A stretch of DNA of 64,000 nt from Odobenus rosmarus divergens (GCF_000321225.1 NW_004450324.1:62001-126000), one strand, 5' to 3'; numbered from the stretch's first letter, positions 13,201-28,200 are shown. Numbers and translations are program-made. Notes: generated by a model from the sequence alone, not told the origin.

Positions 13201-16200
13201 ATAAAAAACATTTTCTTCTAGTGTACACAACAACTCACATTCAGAAAACCAATTTTGAAAGAATATGTTAATGTATATAAACGTACCTTTAGGAGTATAC
13301 ATGCCTTGCTGCATAGAACCTCCAGGTTCAAAAACGGGAGCCTTAAAATCAGCTACAGCTGATAAAACTGATTCAAAGCTATAACTGCCTGGAATAATGC
13401 CACTTTTGGGATTTGGATTTTCTGGAATATGATGTATGTGTCAAGAAAAAAAATAATGCCTAAAAGCCAGGTTTTAATTATAAAATTACCAAAGTACTCT
13501 AGTTTCTAACTACTTTTGCTGAAACAGAATTGGCTGTAATATATAAAATTGGCCACAAGAGGGCTATATAATACAAGAGTTCAATAACTTTCTATTAATT
13601 GTGAATTTTTAAAATATTTTTAAATCTAGAAGCCTATTAATAAAATGCTAAAGTAGTTCCCAAGTTTATTTCCCCCAAAATTACCCAAATTTCAGGAAAT
13701 GAAAAAAGTTTTTTAAAATTATCTCCATTTTCATTTTACAAATAATGTTATACCTTCCTTTAGAGAATCAAAAACAGTATGCTAAAAACTAGCCAAGATT
13801 TTTATGAGCAAAGATTATTTTTCCAAAAACACAAAATTTCATCATGCTCCAAGAAAAAAGAAAAAGATGCTAAATAAATTTTTACAAAGAAGGTAACCAA
13901 AACACCACAAAGATCCTTTTCCACTGATTTCACATTAATCAATTAATTTTTTTAATTCAGTTACAGAATGCTTTTGCTCAGTTACAGCACTAATACACAT
14001 TATATAACAGTTGAATGAAATCATCAAATAATATCAAATTGATGTTGCTTATGAAAATCTTCAAGGTTATCAAATAGGCATTCCATAGGAGTTATTTCAC
14101 AAAATTTTAGCCAATTATTCCAAACATATTCATAATATACAAAGCAAATTTCATCCAAAATTTACAAAATAAATTATTATCACAAAATAACACAATCTGT
14201 CTAAAATTATATTAATAACTTAAAAAATAATAAAGTATATATTGTATGCTCTGTCCTACACAAAGAACCATAAGTTTTTAAAGTTTATAGACGATATAGT
14301 CTTTGCCCTTAAAAACCTCTTGGTTTGGGGCGCCTGGGTGGCTCAGTTGGTTAAGCAACTGCCTTCGGTCTCAGGCCATGATCCCAGGGTCCTGGGATGG
14401 AGCCCCACATCGTCCTCCCTGCTCTGTGGGGGAGCCTGCCGCTTCCCCTGCTTGTGCTCTCTCTTTCGGTCAAATAAATAAAGTCTTTAAATAAAAAAAA
14501 AATTTAAAAAAACCTCTTGGTTTAAGACTAAATTCTAAGGGATGCCTGGGTGGCTCAAGTGGGTAAGCGTCTGCCTTCAGCTCAGGTCAAACCCAGGGTC
14601 CTGGAACTGAGCCCCGCACAGGACTCCCTGCTCACTGGGAAGCCTACTTCTCCCTCTCCCTCTGCCCCTGCCCCCACTCATTCTCTCTCTCCCTGTCTCT
14701 CTCAAATAAATAAATAAAATATTTAAAAAAAAAAAAAGACTTAATTCTAAGGAAAAAAGTCCTTAAAATGTTTAAAACCCTGGTAATAATTATAAGGTAT
14801 ACGTTTAAATGTTAGCCACCTCCAACCTAGGTATACAGATAAAGTAGACCTAGCTGCCTTTTACAAAGTGTCCAGATTCCTTTCACGAATGCTGTCCTAG
14901 AAGGGCAGATCCTTGAGTGCCCAGAGCCATCAGTTCTGAAGTCTAACCAAGGCCATTAAGAACTCCCGGAGAGGTAAAAATGAGGCAAAAACATCTGCCA
15001 CTAGCCCTGAACACACAGTTAAACAAACAATTGAAGTTCTTTTTCCAAACTATTTTTCAACTCTAAAAATGTTTTTTAATCACAAAAGTGATACATCCTT
15101 AATCTGTACAAATTACTGTTTAGTCCTATATTTAACAAAAAAATTAAACTTTTAAAAGGATATGAGGTCCAGCAATGAACTATGTGTCCTGTCATTCATA
15201 CACAACTGGGCTACCATCTCTGCTCTGAGAATCTCATCATCAGACATCCCTAAAACAATTAAAAAGAAAATTAATAAATCTGAATATATATAAATTATAA
15301 AGAAACAACTTACCACACTTTTTATTAAGCTGTTTTACCAAAAATGAGATGCTTCAAAAATTAAAGAGCAAAGACTGCAATGCCCCAAATATAACCAGTT
15401 TAACTAACCTACTGTTTGCAGCTCCCTTAAGTAAAGGGTTTTTTAAAGGATATTCTAAAAGGAGTTTGAAACAATGTTTAAATATATCCAAATCTTTTTC
15501 TTTTTTCCATAAGCCAGTTACTACCACAGGGAGAGGGGAGGAAAGGGAGAATAGTTAATACCCAAGCATTAGTATGAGTGCTTTTTACCTAAATGTAAAC
15601 GAAGACTTAAAAGAATCACAAGAAATGTAAGAGCGCCTTCTAACATCGATCTCTCATGCTCTGCATCAAGTACTGTGTTTTGATGTTGTGATGCCATTGT
15701 CAACAAATCCACTACCTTAAATCTATAATAAGAAATATTTGAGACAGATTTTTTTTAAGTTAAAACAAAATCAACTTAAATTCCAAATACTTCCTAATAC
15801 CTGCCTTAATAAATTATGCTTACCTTTCAAAGACAGATGAAATAAAATAATCCGGGTCAAGTCTAGAAGCACAAACCTTTAAAAGACAAAAAAAAAAAGA
15901 CTTTATTTCTCAATATTGCTTTATTTCTTATATTAATCATGTGGTTGGTTTGTTTGTGTTCTGTATCTTATGATGTTTTGACATGGGGGGGTGCTTATAG
16001 ACATGGGGAGAGACCACCCTCTCTGGCCTACCTAAAAACGTAAATATTCCTCAAGATATTCCTAAAGACAGTAAACAATTACCTAGAAGTAAACCTCTTA
16101 CAGGCAAGTCAATCACCCCCTTTACCTAACTCTCACACACCAAGTCAATATTCCCCCTGCCCTAAACCAACCCAGGGCCAGGTACCAGATAGATGGTGAC

Positions 16201-19200
16201 AGCCCTGATGCCCCAAAGTCCACCAGAATTATTCAAAATAACCTATCCTAAACTGTTTCCCCTGCCCTGTCTTGCCCTTCCTATGCAAATGCCAAAAAAC
16301 GTTCTGCTCTAGGATTTCCCCTTGCTCCTGCTCCTACCTCTTGACCAAAATCTGATGCTTCCCCTGTGGCTCAGTGTGGCACCACATGCCTCCTTCTCTT
16401 GGGAAATTTAAGTAATAAATTCTTTCAATAGCAATGACCTCTTTGTGTCGTCACTGAGTCACCTCTATAAACTGAATCCCGTGAGTACAAATGAGAGACT
16501 TCTAAAGCACAATATCTGCATTATCAAATTGGCTTACCTGTAGTAAGTAAATGTCAGGGTCAATCATGGAATTACAGAAATGAGACTGGACATAGGTCAT
16601 AGCTTGTCCTTTGATTTGTAGACCATTTCTTACCCACATATTGCTGTGGATTTCAGCAAGACTTGCCTAGTAAAACAAAAATTAAGTAAATTAGACAAAG
16701 AAGTCTTCTAAATTAAATCTTTATGAAAAACATGTTATACTAAACAATCATTTCAAAATATCTTATAACTTGATCAGAGCATGAGCCTGACATTCTGCCC
16801 CATGTTAGTTTAAAATATTCAAATACATCTTTTGAAATTTTTAAATGCTCATTATGCTTTATATAATCCCTTCTTTTGGAGTTTATACATGAGTTAGTTT
16901 TCCATGATGATTCCTGGAAACATTTATTAACAATTTTCAATGAAGTCCTTCATGAGGAATCAATGCTACTTATATTTAACTCTTTCCTTGGCAAGAAAAA
17001 AGTTACATAATGCTTAAAGAAACACAGGAATAAGCATAAAACAAAGCTGATTGTTCCAAACTAGTCATTTTTCAAATAATTAGCAGGTAAGAGAAGGTAA
17101 GATTAGAATGTTTTATAACATTAATGTTTAATTCTTCATGTATTTGTGTCCTGTATCAACTAAAACTAAGCACAGTCACAACTTCATCTCTTACTTGTTC
17201 CTAACCCCCAGTGTTAAACTTCAGTGATGATTAACAAACCTAAGAGTGCCAGGAAAAACAAATTGAAGTGCAAGTCCCTCTACTATACATAAAAGGTTGG
17301 CCCACAAAATTATAGTATTAGAACTGAAAGTAACCATAGTGCTTATGCACAAAAATCCTCTTTTCTCTCCTCTCATTTTCCAGATGGGGAAACTAAGAAT
17401 CAAGTAGGTATGTTACCCCAAACAACATGGGTAATTAAATTGATGTAGTACTAATGCTAGAAATCTCTTGGGTCTCCTGACTCTCAAAACAGTGCTAAAC
17501 TGTTAAAAAGTGTTAAAAAAAACTTCCCTATAAGTAAATACAGTGAAAAGAATTCCTGGGGAAATTATAACTAAATGGAAGTCTCATAGAACAAAAAAAG
17601 ACCAAAATATAATCTAGCAAAAATACTTAAGTTTAGAAAAAACTTTCCAAACATTTTGGCTATAACAACAATGTAAATTTAAGGCATAAAAATAAAATAA
17701 AGAACCATGTAACCAAGAAATTCAATTAAAAACTTTTTAAAAGCCTGAATACATACTTGAATTTGGAGTGGGTGAATCATTAGTTTCATTAACATTTCCT
17801 GATCAGGTAAAACAGAATCCAAATCTAGTTCTTGACATTTCACAGCCTAAAAATTATGGGGAAAAAAAAGTTACTAATTCAATACTTAATTCCCAATATT
17901 AAAGAAAAAACAACCAGAATTGTTGGACGATAGTCTTACCTTACTCAAAAACATAGCATAGTAACGATGAAGGGGCAGATGAAAAGTGACTTGGTTAGGT
18001 GCTGGCTGGAATAAAACAAAATCCACAAGTCAAAGAATGTTTTACAGAAGTTCAAAGAAGGTTTCAAAATGCTAAAACCACACTTTTACCTTGATTTATT
18101 CCTATACCTTTTTAATCAAAACTTTAAGAAGGTACAGCTTTAAAAAACCACTGTATAAATAAAATTAATTCCATTTTAAATGTCTAAATGCAAATTTCTG
18201 AGGGCGGAAATTATATACTACTCAACCGTGAGTCCTCTGAAGCATCTAGCACAGAACAGGGGATGGAACAGATCTCCCTTTACAGTAGCCTACTTGGGAA
18301 TCTTCAAATGCATGCATACCAAACATGATGATAGTGATCAGAACAATAATCACAGCTGACCTTATTCACATTACCTCATTTAATCCTCAGAAGAACCCTA
18401 TGGAGTAGAAACTATTAATGTTCTCATTCTATAAGTAGGGAAATTCAAGCTTGGAAACTTAAATAACTTCCTAAAGTTAACTAATAGTGAACTGAAGAGA
18501 CAGTCTGGGCTCCACTGCTATATTCAGACTGGTAAGAAGCTCTGATCACAGTCCTAAAGTGAGGTACAGGTGAAGGGCTTGCCTATGTTCCTTCACAAGC
18601 TGGGTAAGATACTCCCCATATTGGCACTGAACACACACCCTCCATAAGAAAGCTTAGTACTGTATGTATCAAGGAACTTTGGCATTCTTGTGAATATTAT
18701 AAAAAAATTGTATTTTAAATCTACAAATCCCATGGATCATTCTACCACTATAGGGCAAAACTATACCACAATTGTCCTTCTTAAACAAATAAGAAAAATT
18801 AAAAATTAAAAAAGTATTAGTTTTTAAATGCTTTTACAAATATTTTCTCGATAAAATAAAAAAAACTTTATAGAACATTCAAGTATGCTAATGTAATATT
18901 GGTATAAAGTTATAATACAGAGTTTTAAAGAGTTGTAATATATCACCATCCCTGAGTTTTTTTCAAAACAAATATAATAACATCCTCCTCAACATGTGAA
19001 TAAATGGCTATAGAAATTTGTTCTAATAAATAAAAGTTTGCCTTCCACAAAAAGGAAGGAATTTCTGATATATGCAACAACATGTAAGAAACTCAAGGAC
19101 ATTATGCTAAGTGAAATAAGTCAGTCAAAAAGACAAATACTGTATGATTCCACTTATATGGAGTACACAGAATAGTCAAAATCAAGGAGACAGAAAATAT

Positions 19201-22200
19201 AATGGTAGTTGTCAGGGGCTGGAAGGGAAAGGAAAATGAGGAGTTACAGTTTTGAAAAATGAAAAGTTCTGGAGATTGGCTGCAGAACAATGTGAATATA
19301 CTTAACACTACTGGATTATATACTTTAAAATGGTTGATGGCAAATTTTATGTTTTATGCTTATTTTACAATTAAAAATAAGTTTGCTCCCACATTACTGT
19401 AATCATTTGAGTAACATATTCTATACTAACTAGCTAAATCAGAATCTCCCTCAATTTCCTCTGAAGGCATTAAGGACAGTGGTTAAGAAAAGACTCTCTA
19501 GATTTGCATGAGTTCAAACCCTGACTCTGCCACCTCTAGCTATAAGCTGTGAGCAAGTTACTTAAACTCTGCACCTAAATGCCTGACCTGTAAAGCAGAG
19601 ATAATACGCAGCAGGATTATCTTTAACATAGTACCCAACACACAGTGCTATGAACTACAAAGTCATGGACTCCATCTTGTCTTTCAAGGCTTTAACATTT
19701 CCTAAATTCACACTCTTCTTCAGTGTTACATTCCATAATCCCTCCTTTTCTAATGTCACAGATTAGCCACTTGCTAAACTCTTCTTCCACTGCTTCCGTA
19801 TAAACTGGTGGTCGTCAGATGCCATTCTCAGCTTTCTACTCTTCTCCTTCTAGGTGACTTTATCCAGATTCACAGCTTTGACTGCCAACTCTACCAAGAT
19901 GACTCCCAAATCTCAGCAGAAGTCTCACCCTTGAATTCCAAACCTTACATTCAAGTGCCTACTGAACATCATCACTTAATATCCCATGCAAACCACAAAT
20001 ACTGTGGGTGCAAACTAAACTCAGCTACTTTGTCCTAAAACTCAATCCTCCTCAATGTTTCTTCACCAAATTCCTAGTAATTCAAATCTGAAATGTAGAT
20101 TCCTTCCTTCTCACAGGGCTCCAACATCTCATGAGCCACCAAATCATGTTTATTAGATTTTCTTAAATCTACTTCCTTCTCTGTTTCCACACTGCCCCTA
20201 ACTAACCTCAGCTCAGGCCCTCAATATTTAGTGCCTAGATTTCAGTGGTAGCCCCTGCTTCTATTCTTACTCTCTGTGAGACACCTTTGTGGTATATGCC
20301 TAGTTCACAATTCTCCCCATCTTCTCAGAACATCCCTCCCTACTCCATCTCCCAAACTCACTCTCACACAAACACACACACACACACACACACACACAGA
20401 ATGGAGCCTGGCAGTCAAGTTTATAATAGCCACATCTAACTGGAATCAGAGCAGGAGATATCTAACCCAACCTGAACAGTAAGAAATAAGTTTTTCTCTT
20501 AAAAACTTCACGTTGGGGGGCGTCTGAGTAGCTCAGTTCGTTAAGCATCCAACTCTTGATTTCAGCTCAGATCATGGTCTCAGGGTTGTGAGATCGAGCC
20601 CCATGTCAGAGTCCTGCTCAGTAGGGAGTCTGCTTGAGGATTCTCTCTCCCTCTTCCTCTCCCTCTGCCTCTCCCCCAGCTCGTGTGCTCACTTACTCTC
20701 TCTTAAATAAATAAATAAATCTTCAAAAATTTTATTAAAAAAAAAAAACCTGACATTGGATTCAGAGACATCCTTAGAATCTCGGAGTATGCTTGAAATT
20801 GTAACGTTAGGCAACTGTAGGAAGGTAACATTTCATCACATAGGCAAAGAAACACAGAAAGCCAACATACAGTGGGGGAAGAAAAAATGAGGTACGTAAG
20901 GCAAAGCAAAGGCCAAAGACAGGAGCTCCTGTTCAGCTTTCCACTCAGTTCCTGAGGTCCAGCTGCCATAAGACCCCTGAGATACCCCTCTGCACTCATA
21001 AGAAATTAGGCCTCTCTAAATTAAGCTGCCTCAAGAATGTTTTTTCCTTGCATTCAAAAGAACCTTAAGTAACACATCTGTCTACTTAAACCTCTATATG
21101 TTTATAGAGGTTTATAGGAGGTGATCTTCCCAAAACATTAATTAAATCTTGTACTTCCTCCATTCACAATCTTTTAATGGCTCCCTATAGTTCTAATCTC
21201 CTGATAACCTTCTAACCCTTGAGAAGACAGCTTACCTCTCCAGCCTCATCTCCTGTCACATAAACTCATGCACCCCAAGTAGTATCCCTAACCCACCAAC
21301 CTTCTGTGCCTTTATGCTGTGCCCTCTGCCTCAAATACTACTATCTCTTCTCCCAATGAATTAGCATATCTTTAAGACTTGGCTCAAATGACATCTCTAC
21401 TAGGAAACATTTCCTAAATCCCTCAAGCTAGATCAGATACTACACTCTATTCTCCCCCACAGTACCTGGTCACAACTTTACAGAAGCGCTGGAATCATAT
21501 TAACCATTTACCTTCTCCCATTTCCTTAAATTAGGGACTGTTTCATCAATATCTCCAGTGTTTTTTAAGTAGCAAACATTCAATAAATATTTGCTGGATG
21601 AACACATGTTCTACCTTCCCTCTTATCAAAGAACTCCAGTCAAACTACCCTGCCACATACTCATATTCATTGCCCTACATGATATTCATGTATTTGAGGT
21701 TTCTTAAATGGCCTACATTATTGGAAAATTTATTCTATCCTTTGTTTCTAATATGACTGTTTGATTTTGCTTAATTCAGTTCAAAAGATATTTATTTAAT
21801 CTGTGCTAGATTACCCCAATAACTTCTGATATCCACTCACAAAGATGGTAAAAGAAATATTTATCACAAATGTAACATGTGCCTCATAGTCAATCCACAT
21901 TGGCTAATATTACTATCTTCAATAAACAGATGAGGGGATGGATTCAGCAATGCTAAAAAAAAAATCAAAAATAAAATAATTTTTAAAAACCTGTCTAAGG
22001 GGCACATGGGTGGCTTAGTCGGTTGCATGCCTAACTCTTGGTTTCGGCTGGGGTCATGATCTCGGGGTCATGGGATTGGGCCCCACGTTCAGCTTCACAC
22101 TTGGCAGGGAGTCTGCTTGGGATTCTCTCTCTCCCTCCCCCTCTGCCCCTTGCTCTCTTTCTCTCTCTTTCTCTCCCCCCCCCAAATAAATAAATAAAAA

Positions 22201-25200
22201 TAAAATCTTAAAAAAAAAGTCTAAGATCACATAGCTAGTTGGTTTGTGGCAGAGCCACAATTTATACTTGGGTCTGCTTGACTCTACAGCTCTTTCCACT
22301 GAAAACAGCCTGCACCACTGAAATACCACCAGACAAGGGGCACCTGGGTGACTCAGCTGGTTGAGCGTCCAACTCTTTATTTCAGCTCAGGTTGTGATCT
22401 CAGGGTCCTGGGATTCAGCCCTGCATCAGGCTCCACACTCAGTGGGGAGTCTGTTTATTCCTCTCTCTCCGTTCCTCCCTACCCCTGCTCTCTTTCTCTC
22501 TCCCTCCCTCTCTCTCTTTCTCAAATAAATAAAATCTTTAAGAAAAAGAAAAAGAAATACTACCAGACAAGGAATTAAGAGATGTGGGTTCTAGACTCAG
22601 AAGTACCAGTAATTTGTATGTAACTATAGGCAAGTCATTTAATATCTTTGCATCTCCATTTTACATCTACAAAAAAAAGAGGGGGATGATACCTTCTCTA
22701 CTTCACAGGGTTGTTTTGAGGAACAAATATGTCAAAGCACCTTAAGAAACAAAAAACTTCAGGGGCGCCTGGGTGGCTCAGTTGTTAAGCGTCTGCCTTC
22801 GGCTCAGGTCATGATCCCAGGGTCCTGGGATCGAGGCCCGCATCGGGCTCCCTGCTCCGTGGGAAGCCTGCTTCTCCCTCTGCCTGCCCCTCCCCCTGCT
22901 TGTGCTCTCTCTCTTGCTGTCTCTCCCTCTGTCAAATAAATAAAATCTTTAAAAAAAAAAAAAAGGAAACAAAAAACTGAAAATACCATAAAAAACATAC
23001 TGTGTGATTCCTTAAGTTCTATACTTTTCTCTTCTATTAAAAATTTATATTCTTTATAATATTCAATAAATTCCTAAAATACTTCTGTGTAAAAATCAAA
23101 TCTACTATTTCCTTGAGTTCAGCTGCTCTATATACCATACATGATTCTAACTGTCCTTAACTCCACCCCTGAGTTTAATCATTAATTTCATGTTAAAATA
23201 CTACATAACCCTCTGTTTGTAAGAGAGTTTTCCCCTTCTTCAAAGTGTTGTCTTAGTGATGTTACTATTTCAACAATACCTCCTAAGTTTCAAGTACCAA
23301 TGAGAACTGAAATGAGAGAAACTCCAGCTGAGTGACTAATCCTAGAGGGGCAAAGAAGGAATAAAACAGGTTGAAAGTATGGAGGCATAATCTGAGTTTA
23401 CTCATGGGAAAAACCCAGACTGAGGGGTGTTCTACAACTTAACTGAGTTAGCTGTACTCTACAAAATAAGAAACCGTTCCAGATGGAGACTAGAGACATG
23501 GTGACTAAATGCAACCCTGGATTCAGAATGGGATGCTTTTGCTATAAAGAACAACACTGGACAATTTATAAAACATAAAGGAACTCTAAGGATTGGACAG
23601 TAATAATATATTAACGTTAACTTCCTAATTTTTATAGTCATATCTGGTTGTATACCTTGTTTGTAGGAAATACACACTAAAGTATTTGGGAGTAATGGGC
23701 ATCAAGTCAAATGGTTCAAGAAAACAAAGTTCTTGGTACTCCACTTCCAAATTTTCAGTAAGTTTGTGATTGTATCAAAAAAAATCTTTCAAAAGAAAGG
23801 CAAAGAAAAACTCCCCCCCCCACCCACCCACCCACACATACACACACACAAAAAGACAGCAGGAGTTCCATCTGCCCAGGATTCAGAAATCAGATGGGGG
23901 AGTTGGAGTTGTCTGAAACATGGTCCTTACACATATGGCATATTATGAACCCACTTTATAGAGGAATAAAAGGGGCTTCTGATAGGAAACGGCTAATTAC
24001 GAGCAAGCCCTTGTTTAATTCATATAAGGTATGTTCTGTGCCAACTCTTCTTAGCTCATTATTAATAACAATCACCTTTGTTCAAGCCCACAGGAGAACA
24101 CTGACCATTAATGAAGATGTAACACCCTTTCCCTTAATCTCCCCTATCCTATTCACATTTGCACTGTCACTTTAACCTCTCCAAATGAAACTAATTTTTA
24201 CTCCTGAGAAATATGGAGACATATACACTTGATAACAGAAAAAGAAATTACGCCCTTCTCTAGGAAATAAGCAAGTATGATTAGTACACTTCAGAATTTC
24301 CTAAATGTCAAAGAACTGATCTTCCACCTCTCCTTTTTTAAACCTAATGATATTATTCTCATTCTGACTTCTTTCCCTTATTCCATGAAAAGATATTCAT
24401 TATTTTCAGTGTTAAATGAGATCTAACACTTTTTTTAAGTGCCTTTATATATGTCAAAAATATACATACCTCATCTACGAAGTTAATAGCATCAAACCAG
24501 TCTTGAAGAGCTTCAAGGCAATATCTAACAACATTTCTGGTGTATTCTTGAGTTTCCTAAAATAATAAGTTATACAAATTTTACACTATATAAATATGTA
24601 TATTTTCAACTTCAAATTATATGTAATACATAAAAATTATATATATAATGGTAAAATATATATATTATCAAAATAACCACATTTGCCATTTTAAGAAATC
24701 CTTTCACAAATTAACAGTAATGACCAGAGACAATTAGGAAAATTAAAAAACACAGCATGCTATGTTTGATATAATATATTCTTGAAAATGAATCAAAGCT
24801 GAAATAGTTTTATGTGATGCCTATCAAATTCCATTCGAGGAGATTTCAAAAACATTATAAGTTCCTTAACATTTACTGTTTAATGAGTAGTTTCTTTGGG
24901 GATGATGAAAACATCTTAGAGAAGAATGGTGGTGATGGCTGCCCAACACTGAGAATGTACTTAATGTCAATGAACTGCACACCTAAAAATGAAATTTTAT
25001 ATTATGCATATTTGCCACAGTAAAAAATAAAAACAGACAAAAAAAAGGCGCACAGAACATTTAAGTACTATGAGCAGCCTGTGAATATCTTAGCTTGCTA
25101 AGAAGAAGAGGTAAGTGTGTACCACTCAAAGGTACTATGAAAGAAAGTTATAATGTTTTATGGAGAAATGGATCCACTGAAATAGGCAACTACTAAGTTA

Positions 25201-28200
25201 AACGGCAAAATAAATCATGACAGCCTCTCTTTAAAAAATAATAATAATAATGGGCAAAGGATCTGAATAGACATTTCTCCAAAGAAGATCTACAAATGGC
25301 TAATAAGCGCATGAAGAGATGTTCAACACTATCAGTCATTAGGAAAATGCAAATCAAAGCCACAATAAGATATCACTTCATACCTTTTAGGAAGGCTCTA
25401 ATTTTTTAAATACAAAATAAAAAGTGTTGGCAAGGATGTGGAGAAACTGGAATTCTCATACATTGCTGGTGGAAATGCAAAATGGCAAAGCCACTTTGAC
25501 ATTAAACACAGAGTTACCGTATGACCAAACAATTCTACTCTCATATACCCAAGAGAATTAAAAACATACATTCACACAAAAACTTACATACAAATGTTCA
25601 CAGCAGCATTATCCACAGAAACTAAAAAATGGCACTGACCCATGAATGGACAGGTAGAATGTGGTATATCTATGTAATGGATTACTACTTGGCTATGAAA
25701 AGAAATGATACACGCCCATAGTTGAACCATGAAAACATTATGCTAAGTGAAAGAAGACAAACACAATAGGCCATATGTTGTATGATTCCACTTATATGAA
25801 ATGTCTAGATTAGGGAAATTCATAGAGACAGATGGGAGATCAGTGGTTTCCAGGGAATAAGAGGAGGTTGGGACTGGGAGGTATGAGGTTTCTTTAGGGG
25901 ATGGGTGATTACTGGGGAATTTGTGGTACCAGCTGCACAGCTTTGTGAATATACTACAAGACTGAACTGAATACTTTAAAATGGTTAAAATACAGAATTT
26001 TAGGTTGTATAAATTTGAAATCAATAAAAAAAATTTTTTAAAGACATTTTGGGGCCTTAATGTACAATAAAAGTGCAGGTAGCATCAAAGTCAAGTAGGT
26101 TAAAATCTTTAGCTACATATATAAATTACTGTGCCTTTAAAGAAAGCTAAAAGTCTCCCATTGCTGCCTTCTCCTTCACCCTGCTCAGTCTGCTGTACTG
26201 TTAATTCTTCCTTAATATTATCATGTAGGTCCACTCTTATGTCCACTACCATCCAGACCGAATATCACTTATCTAATTTCCTTGCCAACAGTTTCACCCT
26301 GTTTTAATCTATCCTATATGAAATTTATCTTTATAAAAATATTATTTTATACATTGTTTCCTTACTTCTTACTGAAAAAAATTTAATGGCACTTTTAAGT
26401 TACCATAAATAATGTGTTATAACCAAACTAAAGTGGCAGATAAGTCACAGATAAAGAAACATTTAAAATCAAATGTGCTCCCATTTTATCAAGAGTTTGA
26501 GCAAAGGTGTATCATAATACCCTCTTGGTATAAGTATAAACTGATATGACCCTTCTGGAGAAAAATTTGCAAAGCATGTATCAAGAGCCTTTAAAAAGGT
26601 GACCAATTAATTCCATTCCTAAATACAGCATATTTAATAATCATGTCCAGATCATCTCTCTGCCATCTCCCACTACTAACACAACCACCCAAAAAAATGC
26701 AGTGTGCATGCTGAGTTACTAGTTTTAAAACGTTTTCAGTCTCTTTATCCATACGTAAAAATGGGCATAAATGGACACAATACTATCTACCACTGTGAAG
26801 AAAGCAAATGAAATAATGTTTGTAAAATGCTCTGTGTCATCGTCTGGTACTATGTGTGACAAGCGGTTACGTGCTCCAAAGGGTCAGGGCCAGACTACTT
26901 CCGTCCAGTCTGCAGTAACCTAAAGATGCCACTAGATGGAGATTTTACAGCTTATTTGTTCTGTTGGGAAGGCAAAAACTAGTAAGATTCTGGAAATGTG
27001 CCATCCCTTTATCCAATCTATCTGTTATCAATCTAGTATTGTTTAATTAGCCCCTAACATTTTCAAGAACCAAAGAGCATTTAGGGCTATCATACAAAGA
27101 AAGTAAACTATCGGGTGAAGTTCTTTTTATTGTTAATCCTTTAGTTTTATATCTTACAATTAGAGAACAGAAACAACGAAATAGCTAATTTTTTACTTTA
27201 ATAGTCTTTCGTCTAGCTTACATTTCTAACACCCAACAACAGTCCTACTAAAAAGCTCTAGACATTCTTGCTTTTAACAGACAATTACAGCAAAGTGGGA
27301 AAGAGCACAAATTCTGAAATCAAATGGATTTGTTTTCAAACTCAGCTTCTACTTAATAGCTGTGTGAACTTAGGCAAGTTATTTAACTTCTGAAAGAAAG
27401 AGATGATACTATCTATAAGAGATGCAATGAGGACTAGGTAAGAATATAATGCAAAGAATATAGTGTGAAGAACAACAACTGGCAGAATGTGGGTGCTCAT
27501 CAAGAGAATGTCTTACTTAGAAACTTAATACTCCCGTAACTGAGAAACTACTCTCTCAGATTCTATGAGGACGATATGAACTTGTTTTCTCGATTCTCTT
27601 CACTTCTTATGTTAAGGAAACCATAACACACTGCAATCCTGGCCTTCAAAGCTAAAAATTAAACTACTGCCTAGAAACAATGGGTTCTCATTATCAGAGA
27701 TAAACATAACCCCAACTTCATAATCCAAATTCATCCTAAACACAGTTGTGAGAATAATCCTCCTAAAATACTGATCTTTTCATATTAACATATCAACCTC
27801 CCTGCTGCATCACTGTCTTTTGTTGGCTTATGGGATACTGAGTTCCTCTGGTTTTTCTCCCGCACCCTTATCTCTGATGTCGCAATGTTAGTTCTTTCTT
27901 CAGGGTCCACTTCTCTACCTACTTGATCTCATCCCACCCACTGGTGATAAATACCATTTACATTACCAAGGTCTAAAATTTATAACCTTCGGCCTGATTT
28001 CTCTTTTGAGCACAAGACAAAGCAGTCCCCACACTCCTTACTCTCACAGCAACCTGTTATTTTCCTATAGAGCACTTACAAAATCAATCTGTGTTTACCT
28101 ACTTAACCTCTATCTCCCCTATCAGACTGCCCCACGAGAACAAGAACCATGTCTATTTGGTTCAACACCCAAAACCCACGCATCTAGATAGTTTCTAGAT

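Larger units (their letters stand above)
13429..15163 (-). other. UBR3: UBR3 U12-type intron between exons 15 and 16
   Basis: 1.7 kb intron whose donor is ATATCCTTTT, the minor-spliceosome consensus. A TTTCTTGAC branch-like motif has its A at 13441, 12 bases before the in-frame exon start. The intron carries two adjacent Can-SINEs (14327-14736). The termini would be AT-AT if the exon starts where frame and homology say, or AT-AC with three extra residues. Confidence 0.75.
19660..21605 (+). mobile_element. L2 element, split by a SINE
   Basis: Reads as the worn sense strand of L2: GCCTACTGAACATCATCAC near 19958, TGGCTCCCTATAGTTCTAAT and CAGCCTCATCTCCTGTCACA near 21180-21260, and a 3' end CAATAAATATTTGCTGGATGAA. 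The SINE at 20515-20735 and an AC tract interrupt it. No intact frame. Confidence 0.6.
18006..24469 (-). other. UBR3: UBR3 intron between exons 9 and 10
   Basis: 6.5 kb intron holding an L1 3' end, a long L2 split by a SINE, MIR pieces, four Can-SINEs and short AC-rich tracts. About 22980-24469 has no recognised element apart from a C/CCCA tract. Confidence 0.75.

Noticed and set aside
14303..14494. Frames reading [10 protein letters not shown] or [12 protein letters not shown] at many places
   Set aside because: These recur wherever a Can-SINE is read through. They are translations of the tRNA-like SINE head, not proteins.
15349..15558. 69-codon plus-strand frame between UBR3 exons 14 and 15
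   Set aside because: It sits wholly in a 339-base intron on the opposite strand, with low-complexity composition and no recognised domain.
25230..26042. Possible active L1
   Set aside because: Only the ORF2 end and 3' UTR remain, with many stops. Every L1 in the window is 5'-truncated or broken.
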